From assembly GCF_900086595.1 (NCBI RefSeq), contig NZ_LT575472.1, positions 3,715,749 through 3,779,748 of the forward strand: 64,000 nucleotides of DNA, in the 5' to 3' direction. Shown in pieces: positions 56,624 through 64,000 of this stretch. Each line of letters begins with the position of its first letter. The first letter of the stretch is position 1. This DNA is from Clostridium nigeriense (GTDB lineage: Bacteria; Bacillota; Clostridia; Clostridiales; Clostridiaceae). The notes beneath the pieces were generated by a model. That model worked only from the letters and a program-made list of their open reading frames with translations. It had not been told where the DNA came from and did no database searches. The position numbers were made by a program, and so were the translations under genes.

Positions 56624-57832
56624 TTAAAGTACTCTTCTTGCAGCATAGAATGATGTTACAGGTGAAACTTTAACATAATCTCCTGGTTGAGGAGCATGTA
56701 TATATTGACCTCCACCAACGTATATTCCAACGTGATCTAGTCCATATGTGAATACTAAATCTCCTGGTTGTAATTCACTATATGAAACTGGTGTCCCAAC
56801 TCCAATTTGTGAATAAGTAGTTCTAGTTATGTCTATTCCTGCTGCATTTCTATAAACATAGCTTGTAAATCCTGAACAGTCAAATGCATTTGGACCTGTT
56901 GCTCCATATACATACGGAGTACCTATGAATTGGTAAGCATAACTTACAATAGCATTTGCTGAAGCTGATCCTGGTCCTCTATTAGGACTTGATGCTGCTG
57001 CTTGTTGAGCTTCTAAATCATCAACTTTAACTTTTGCATTTTCTATTGCATTATTTACTTCTTCAATAACAATAGGACTCTTTAATTGATTATCTCTAAT
57101 ACTTCTTAATTGGCTAATTGCATCTTTAAGTTCTGTAATATCATTGGATGATCCTAAAATCCCCATCTGATAATCAACTAAACTTCTTTCAGCAACAGAT
57201 AAATATTCTTCATCAAATTTTCTTTGTTCTTCTTCTGCTTGAGCAATAAGAACCTCTTGTTCTTTTCTCTTTTCTTCAAAGTCTGCTAAAACTTTATTAG
57301 TATCCTCAGTAAGTTTAGCTATTTTATTAGATTTCTCTTCTAATGAAGTAACTTTTTCATCTAATTTTTCCTTCTTATCAAGTAATTCCCTTACTATTTT
57401 CTTATCAATATTAACAAGTCTACTAGCTGAATCTATCTTTGATATTAGATCACTAAAGCTTTCTGCACTAAATAAAAGAGTTAAGTAACTTCCTTGACCA
57501 CCTGATTTATATAACTCCCTTAATCTTTTTCCTAAGACCTCTTCTTTTTCCTCAATTTCAACCTTTGAAGCTTCAATTTCCTTATTGGTATTTTCAATTT
57601 CCTCTTTTATAGCTTCCATTTCCTTCTTGTTGCTATCAACCTCTTCTTTTAATGGTGATATTTGTTCATTTAACTTATATATCTTCCCTTGAATGTCATC
57701 TATTTTCGCGTTTAATTCGTCATACTTTTGTTGGTTTTGTATTACTTCCTCATTCGGAGTAGCAAAAACTGGCGTTATAGAAGTTAGTGTTAGAGCCCCT
57801 GCTATAACAACTGATAAAATCTTCTTTTTCAT
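56624..57832 (-). CDS. Secreted coiled-coil NlpC/P60 peptidoglycan hydrolase
   Basis: Exported D,L-endopeptidase-type enzyme of 402 residues: signal peptide (about 1-25, VVIAGALTLTSITPVFA), a long coiled coil (about 30-255), linker, and a C-terminal NlpC/P60 domain with catalytic cysteine in NAFDCSGF (about 318-325), histidine in LDHVGIYV (about 370) and third residue in QYIHAPQ. The architecture is that of CwlO/PcsB-like hydrolases which FtsEX activates; ftsEX is at 35-36.7 kb. ATG at 57832 gives the signal peptide directly; its only strong Shine-Dalgarno (GAGAGGGGGA) is 24 bases upstream, with a hairpin in between. Confidence 0.93.
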   Translation of the reverse strand: MKKKILSVVIAGALTLTSITPVFATPNEEVIQNQQKYDELNAKIDDIQGKIYKLNEQISPLKEEVDSNKKEMEAIKEEIENTNKEIEASKVEIEEKEEVLGKRLRELYKSGGQGSYLTLLFSAESFSDLISKIDSASRLVNIDKKIVRELLDKKEKLDEKVTSLEEKSNKIAKLTEDTNKVLADFEEKRKEQEVLIAQAEEEQRKFDEEYLSVAERSLVDYQMGILGSSNDITELKDAISQLRSIRDNQLKSPIVIEEVNNAIENAKVKVDDLEAQQAAASSPNRGPGSASANAIVSYAYQFIGTPYVYGATGPNAFDCSGFTSYVYRNAAGIDITRTTYSQIGVGTPVSYSELQPGDLVFTYGLDHVGIYVGGGQYIHAPQPGDYVKVSPVTSFYAARRVL

Positions 57833-57840
57833 AAAGTGCT

Positions 57841-57866
57841 TGGTCTTCCTAGACCATCCCCCTCTC
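57841..57866 (-). promoter_or_regulatory. Shine-Dalgarno and hairpin before the NlpC/P60 start
   Basis: Minus strand: GAGAGGGGGA (57866-57857), hairpin TGGTCT-AGGA-AGACCA (57856-57841), AGCACTTT, then ATG. Folding the 16-base hairpin brings the Shine-Dalgarno to about 9 bases from the start. The loop itself exposes AGGA. The same layout occurs at 14165-14191. Confidence 0.5.
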
Positions 57867-57884
57867 CCTACATGATACTTTACC

Positions 57885-57913
57885 ATTATAACACTTATGG
57901 TAAGCTTGGACAA
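57885..57913 (-). promoter_or_regulatory. Promoter of the NlpC/P60 gene
   Basis: TTGTCC (57908-57913) and TATAAT (57885-57890), 17-base spacer, minus strand; predicted leader of about 46 bases. Confidence 0.65.
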
Positions 57914-58075
57914 TGGTAATTTTTAAAAAATGTGATATCTAGTGCATGTAAATGTATTCTATACATAACTTGGGAATATATTCTCATATAAGGTGCTACT
58001 TTATTACCTTATATTTAAGTATATTTCTTAATTTTATTTTTTATATCTACAATTTATAAACATGTTAAGATTAGG

Positions 58076-58381
58076 CTATATATTTCTATATTTCTTCAAT
58101 AACTTATTTTGAACTATTGATAAAGTTAATGTAATTACTATATATATAATGATTATGTACTTAGATTTTCCCTCCAATAAAATATCTAATATCCCTAAAA
58201 TACTTCCTGCTATACCTATAGATAAATTAAATATCCCATTATATTTCATAAATTTATCTACATCCTTATAAACTCCACTTTCCTTAAAATATTTTTTTGT
58301 TTTCTTACTTAATAACGAAACTAATCCCATTAATAAAAAGCCTAAACTTCCTAAAAATATAACCAAAGTTGTACTTTTCAT
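58076..58381 (-). CDS. Small membrane protein, DUF3784-like
   Basis: A 101-residue protein with three hydrophobic segments (about 3-22, 45-65, 73-92) and a polar loop with KKTKKYFKESGVYKDVDKFM. The pattern resembles DUF3784, a family of unknown function. AGGAGGAAGATT precedes ATG at 58381; the frame is open ten codons further but lacks a site there. Confidence 0.65.
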   Translation of the reverse strand: MKSTTLVIFLGSLGFLLMGLVSLLSKKTKKYFKESGVYKDVDKFMKYNGIFNLSIGIAGSILGILDILLEGKSKYIIIIYIVITLTLSIVQNKLLKKYRNI

Positions 58382-58498
58382 AATCTTCCTCCTGTCTAAA
58401 TCCTTGCCCAATAACTATAAAATTATACATGTTTTTAAAATATTTTATCAATTTTATACTTGAAAGTAAAATAATTTTATTTTTTACTTTCAAAAGTG

Positions 58499-58527
58499 TT
58501 GACATAAAAGTATATAGTTACTATAAT
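58499..58527 (+). promoter_or_regulatory. Consensus promoter of tRNA-Pro
   Basis: TTGACA (58499-58504) and TATAAT (58522-58527) with 17-base spacing: a perfect SigA promoter 12 bases before the tRNA. Confidence 0.9.
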
Positions 58528-58539
58528 AATAATGTACTT

Positions 58540-58615
58540 CGGGGTGTGGCGCAGATGGGAGCGCGCGTGGTTTGGGACCATGAGGTCGCAGGTTCAATCC
58601 CTGTCACCCCGACCA
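58540..58615 (+). tRNA. tRNA-Pro (TGG anticodon)
   Basis: Acceptor CGGGGTG / CACCCCG, D-loop GGCGCAGATGGGAGCGC, anticodon stem CGTGG / CCATG around TTTGGGA with TGG in the centre, T-arm AGGTTCAATCC, and an encoded CCA. 76 bases, single gene with its own promoter and terminator. Confidence 0.97.
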
Positions 58616-58618
58616 AGA

Positions 58619-58646
58619 AATCCTCTCTATTTTGAGAGGATTTTTT
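58619..58646 (+). terminator. Terminator of tRNA-Pro
   Basis: AATCCTCTC / GAGAGGATT with a 6-base loop and a T-run, 3 bases beyond the CCA end. Confidence 0.85.
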
Positions 58647-58686
58647 AATTTGATAAAAAATATTAACTTATGAATTAAGTTCTTAA

Positions 58687-58806
58687 TTAATTACAGTCTA
58701 AATAATCATGAAATTCTTTAAATTCATCATCAAACCCAATAGATTTAAAAGAAATTAATATTAATGGAATTATAGAAATATAAATACATAACATTAATAT
58801 CCACAT
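58687..58806 (-). CDS. Possible 39-residue single-pass membrane peptide
   Basis: Reads MWILMLCIYISIIPLILISF, then KSIGFDDEFKEFHDYLDCN. The first 20 residues form a membrane helix and the rest is an acidic tail. AAGGGG lies 9 bases upstream of the ATG. It is in the 300-base gap between tRNA-Pro and the HAD gene and is antisense to nothing. No homologue is recognised; the hydrophobic/polar layout and ribosome binding site argue for a real small protein. Confidence 0.5.
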   Translation of the reverse strand: MWILMLCIYISIIPLILISFKSIGFDDEFKEFHDYLDCN

Positions 58807-58924
58807 AAATATTTTCCCCTTGTATATTTCTATTTAAAAATATTATATGAATAAGTTTCCAATATATCTATATTTATATATATTTTTTTAATTTTTTATT
58901 TATTGAACAAAGGAGGTTTTATAA

Positions 58925-59566
58925 ATGGATAATTTTAAAGCAGTAATTTTTGATTTAGATGGTACTTTAATAGATTCTATGGGGATTTGGGCAAGAATAG
59001 ATGAAGAATACTTATCATCTTTTGGTTATACAGTCCCTAAAAATCTTCAAGAAGAAATAACTCATCTAACCCTTACTGAAACAGCCAATTATTTTAAGTT
59101 AAGATTTAATATAGTTGATAGTATTGAAAATATAATAGCTACTTGGCATGAAATGGCTTTAAACCATTATACTTATCATATTAAATTAAAAGCTAATGTA
59201 ATTCCATTTTTAGATAGCCTAAAGAAAAAAAATATAAAAATAGCACTTGCAACAAGTAATTCTATTCCACTGTTAGAAGCGACATTAAAAAATAATGGTA
59301 TTTATAATTACTTTGATGCAATAACTACTACTGAAGAAGTAAAAAAATCAAAGGATAATCCAGATATATATCTTTTATCAGCAAAAAAGCTTAACGTACT
59401 GCCAGAAGATTGCTTAGTTTTTGAAGATATTGTACAAGCTGTCAAAGGTGCAAAAAAAGCTGGAATGACAGTATATGCAATTTATGACAAAAACTCAGAA
59501 AATCAAAAAGACGAACTAATTAAAATAGCAGATAAATATATATTAGACTTCAATGAATTATTATAG
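58925..59566 (+). CDS. HAD superfamily phosphatase (beta-phosphoglucomutase-like)
   Basis: A 213-residue subfamily I HAD hydrolase. Motif I FDLDGTLIDS (9-18), motif II ATSN (near 109), motif III lysine in KKSKDNPD (near 140) and motif IV FEDIVQAVKGAKKAGM are all present, with a helical cap between I and II. It dephosphorylates or isomerises a small phosphoester; the substrate is unknown. RBS AAAGGAGG. Confidence 0.93.
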   Translation: MDNFKAVIFDLDGTLIDSMGIWARIDEEYLSSFGYTVPKNLQEEITHLTLTETANYFKLRFNIVDSIENIIATWHEMALNHYTYHIKLKANVIPFLDSLKKKNIKIALATSNSIPLLEATLKNNGIYNYFDAITTTEEVKKSKDNPDIYLLSAKKLNVLPEDCLVFEDIVQAVKGAKKAGMTVYAIYDKNSENQKDELIKIADKYILDFNELL

Positions 59567-59582
59567 ACTACTAATTAGTTTT

Positions 59583-59656
59583 AAAGGAGCTACTAATTGA
59601 AGTGCACCCAAAATGTTGGACGTTTTGGGTGCAAATCAAATGGTAGCTCCTTTTTT
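59583..59656. terminator. Nested double hairpin terminator between HAD and parvulin genes
   Basis: Outer arms AAAGGAGCTAC (59583-59593) / GTAGCTCCTTT (59643-59653); inside them an independent perfect hairpin GCACCCAAAA (59604-59613) / TTTTGGGTGC (59623-59632). It serves convergent genes. Confidence 0.75.
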
Positions 59657-59657
59657 A

Positions 59658-60404
59658 TTATGCTCTAGTCACACCATACTTATTTTCTAATTCTTTTACA
59701 ACATCTAAATATTTTCTTTGTTGAGCTTCTTGAAGTAGGTTATTTATTATTTGAGGTTTTACTTCTTCAAATTTTAATTCTACTCCATCATTCTTTTCTT
59801 CAACCTTTACTAAATGATAACCAAATTGAGTTTTTACAGGTTCACTTACTACATTAAGATCTAATGCAAATGCAGCTTCTTCAAATTCAGGAACCATCAT
59901 TCCTCTACCAAAAGCTCCTAAGCTACCCCCTTGTTCTTTCGATGGACAAGTTGAATATTTAACAGCTGCCTCTTCAAAAGTTATTTCATTTTCGTCTATT
60001 TCCTTTTTAATTTGATCACATAATTCCTTAGTATCAACTAATATATGCTTAGCTGAAACAGTAGGTGGTTGAGTAAATTGATTTTTATTATTATTGTAAT
60101 AATTTAAAGCATCCTCGTCAGTAACTGTAACTTCTAATAATAATTTATTTAAAGTTAATTGAGTTAATATATCCTTTTCAGCTTGTTTTACATTATCTCT
60201 ATACTCTTCTGTTTCATCAATCTTTAATTCCTTACCTAGAATATTTATTAACTCAAAAGATACTATTTGCTCTAATAATTGCTTCTTAGCCTCTTCAGTA
60301 TTAAAATATGCTCTCTTATCTTCAGGATATCTTGATATTACATTTTGTAAGTCTGAATTCTTTATTTCCTTACCTGCAACTGTTGCTAAAACCTTGTTTT
60401 CCAT
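59658..60404 (-). CDS. Parvulin-type peptidyl-prolyl isomerase without signal peptide
   Basis: A 248-residue foldase-like protein. The N-terminal SurA/PrsA-like helical region is followed by a parvulin domain (about 115-205) with SAKHILVDTKE and LGAFGRGMMVPEFEEAAF. Unlike PrsA it starts MENKVLATVAGKEIKN with no signal peptide or lipobox, so it is probably cytoplasmic. It helps folding by proline isomerisation; clients are unknown. Confidence 0.92.
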   Translation of the reverse strand: MENKVLATVAGKEIKNSDLQNVISRYPEDKRAYFNTEEAKKQLLEQIVSFELINILGKELKIDETEEYRDNVKQAEKDILTQLTLNKLLLEVTVTDEDALNYYNNNKNQFTQPPTVSAKHILVDTKELCDQIKKEIDENEITFEEAAVKYSTCPSKEQGGSLGAFGRGMMVPEFEEAAFALDLNVVSEPVKTQFGYHLVKVEEKNDGVELKFEEVKPQIINNLLQEAQQRKYLDVVKELENKYGVTRA

Positions 60405-60520
60405 TAAAAATAATCTCCTTTAATTTAAATTTATTAACATAATTAATTATAGCAGAGTTTCTCTTTAAATATACAAATTTTCCTCAATTAATCTTAATTT
60501 TATAAGATTAATATTATTTA

Positions 60521-60549
60521 TTGATAATAATTATTATTAGTATTATAAT
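60521..60549 (+). promoter_or_regulatory. bcp promoter with PerR/Fur-type box
   Basis: TTGATA (60521-60526) and TATAAT (60544-60549), 17-base spacer. TGATAATAATTATTA (60522-60536) overlaps the -35: one mismatch to the Fur 7-1-7 motif, two to the PerR box. Given the peroxiredoxin downstream, PerR is the likelier regulator. Confidence 0.6.
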
Positions 60550-60576
60550 ATAATTAATATTAAAGGAGGTAATATA

Positions 60577-61029
60577 ATGGAAATAGGAAATTTAGCCCCA
60601 GATTTTACCCTTATTGGATCTGATGGAAAAGAACATAAATTAAGCGATTATAGAGGAAAGAAAGTCATACTATATTTCTATCCTAAAGATAATACACCTG
60701 GCTGTACTACTGAAGCATGTGATTTTAGAGATAATATTAGTGAAATAAATAATTTAAATGCAGTAGTTATTGGAATAAGTAAGGATAATTTAAATTCACA
60801 TAATAAATTCATTGAAAAATTCAACTTACCTTTCCTTCTTTTAAGCGATGAAGAAAAGGTTGTTTGTGATTTATACGATGTAATTAAAGAAAAAAATATG
60901 TATGGTAAAAAAGTTCTTGGAATCGAAAGAAGTACATTTATAATTGATGAAAATGGCTACCTTATAAAGGAATTTAGAAAAGTTAAAGTTAAAGGTCATA
61001 TTGAAGAAGTTTTAAATGAAATTAGATAA
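60577..61029 (+). CDS. bcp: Thiol peroxidase, Bcp-type peroxiredoxin
   Basis: Reduces hydrogen peroxide and organic peroxides with thiols. The 150 residues show the AhpC/TSA fold: [20 protein letters not shown], then [18 protein letters not shown] with the peroxidatic cysteine and a resolving cysteine five residues on (1-Cys/atypical 2-Cys Bcp layout), and [21 protein letters not shown]; a PerR/Fur-like box overlaps its promoter. Cytoplasmic oxidative stress defence. Confidence 0.96.
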   Translation: MEIGNLAPDFTLIGSDGKEHKLSDYRGKKVILYFYPKDNTPGCTTEACDFRDNISEINNLNAVVIGISKDNLNSHNKFIEKFNLPFLLLSDEEKVVCDLYDVIKEKNMYGKKVLGIERSTFIIDENGYLIKEFRKVKVKGHIEEVLNEIR

Positions 61030-61030
61030 C

Positions 61031-61068
61031 AAAATCCACAGCTATTCATATATGTAGCTGTGGATTTT
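61031..61068 (+). terminator. Terminator of bcp
   Basis: AAAATCCACAGCTA / TAGCTGTGGATTTT, perfect 14-base arms with T-run. Confidence 0.9.
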
Positions 61069-61127
61069 TTAGTACATTTACAATTTTTTAATAACAAAAA
61101 TATTTATACTTTTCTATAAATAAAAAT

Positions 61128-61156
61128 AAAAAGCACTAACTAAGTTAGTGCTTTTT
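61128..61156 (-). terminator. Terminator of the rRNA-tRNA operon
   Basis: AAAAAGCACTAAC-TAA-GTTAGTGCTTTTT, directly after tRNA-Phe on the minus strand. Confidence 0.88.
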
Positions 61157-61160
61157 ATTC

Positions 61161-61236
<76 letters not shown>

Positions 61237-61244
61237 ATAATTAA

Positions 61245-61360
61245 CCTGGCAACGTCCTACTCTCCCACACAGTCTCCCGTGCAGTACCATCGGCGCTGTA
61301 GAGCTTAACTTTCCTGTTCGGAATGGGAAGGAGTGTTTCCTCTACGCCATCATCACCAGA
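61245..61360 (-). rRNA. rrf: 5S ribosomal RNA
   Basis: About 116 bases. The minus strand begins TCTGGTGATGATGGCGTAGA and ends GACGTTGCCAGG; the terminal helix and the CCATTCCGAACAG loop are intact. Ends are estimated to within a few bases. The 119-base spacer to 23S contains three small hairpins that fit processing stems. Confidence 0.95.
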
Positions 61361-61479
61361 TGCTATGATTCTCCAAATCTTCGATTTGGTTAAGAATCTT
61401 GTACTCCTAAGCTTTGCTTAGTGAGTTTCCTTTTTCAGAGTGTTCTCTGAAAATTGCACATGAATTTATAACTTATTTT

Positions 61480-64000
<2,521 letters not shown>

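Noticed and set aside
57988..58014. ATATAAGGT / ACCTTATAT hairpin as terminator of the DUF3784-like gene
   Set aside because: No T-run follows on the minus strand, and it is 60 bases past the stop; left unassigned.

Overview
The window is AT-rich, densely coded DNA from a low-GC Firmicute, almost certainly a Clostridium sensu stricto (cluster I). Evidence: AGGAGG-type ribosome binding sites, several TTG starts, sporulation-type genes (an AbrB regulator with a Spo0A box, a GerS/LolA-like protein), a class F flavodiiron protein, the rapZ-yvcK-whiA block, split transketolase, and an rRNA operon with a trailing tRNA-Phe. I do not name a species. Most genes up to 44.7 kb are on the minus strand; the window starts inside an rRNA methyltransferase gene and ends inside a 23S rRNA gene.

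Layout. 0-4.5 kb: 3' truncated rlmD with an attenuator-like leader, then pfkA-pyk (lower glycolysis) with a GGGAC-N6-TGTCC operator in the leader. 4.5-14.2 kb: dnaE, whiA, an AgrC-like histidine kinase lying inside the normally contiguous rapZ-yvcK-whiA block, and a HisC-type aminotransferase. 14.2-19.4 kb: AIM24-like and LURP-one-like proteins, murB, uvrC and an orphan RmlC-like epimerase. 19.5-24.8 kb: a cell-wall elongation/division cluster (FHA protein, FtsW/RodA, class B PBP) split by a chemoreceptor gene that has its own terminators. 24.9-32.4 kb: uvrA with an SOS box, a DUF4179 anti-sigma-like gene coupled to an internally deleted ECF sigma gene, a radical SAM protein and uvrB. 32.5-36.7 kb: a membrane PDZ gene broken by one in-frame TGA, ctpA and ftsEX. 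36.8-44.7 kb: two YitT paralogues, split transketolase, mazEF-type toxin-antitoxin, a GerS-like protein, nnr and acpS.

44.7-64 kb: a flavodiiron-rubredoxin-NADH oxidoreductase fusion on the plus strand, ssb, YihY, an aldose epimerase, a cyclase, a Cas4/RecB-like nuclease fused to an XPD/DinG-like helicase, a YvrJ peptide, DUF1836, abrB with tandem promoters, rsmI and an adenine methyltransferase, an NlpC/P60 hydrolase, tRNA-Pro, a HAD phosphatase, a parvulin, Bcp peroxiredoxin, and then tRNA-Phe, 5S and 23S rRNA on the minus strand.

Themes. DNA repair (uvrA, uvrB, uvrC, helicase, ssb), envelope growth (murB, FtsW/PBP/FHA, ftsEX, ctpA, NlpC), central carbon metabolism and oxygen/peroxide defence dominate. 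No CRISPR array, prophage or intact transposase is visible. The less ordinary content is regulatory or degenerative: a leader ORF running through its own terminator, two genes whose only good Shine-Dalgarno sequence is separated from the start codon by a hairpin, a sigma gene shrunk to 50 codons but still coupled to its partner, a PDZ gene with a single in-frame stop, and small genes too short for routine calling (YvrJ, a 39-residue membrane peptide, an 18-residue leader peptide).
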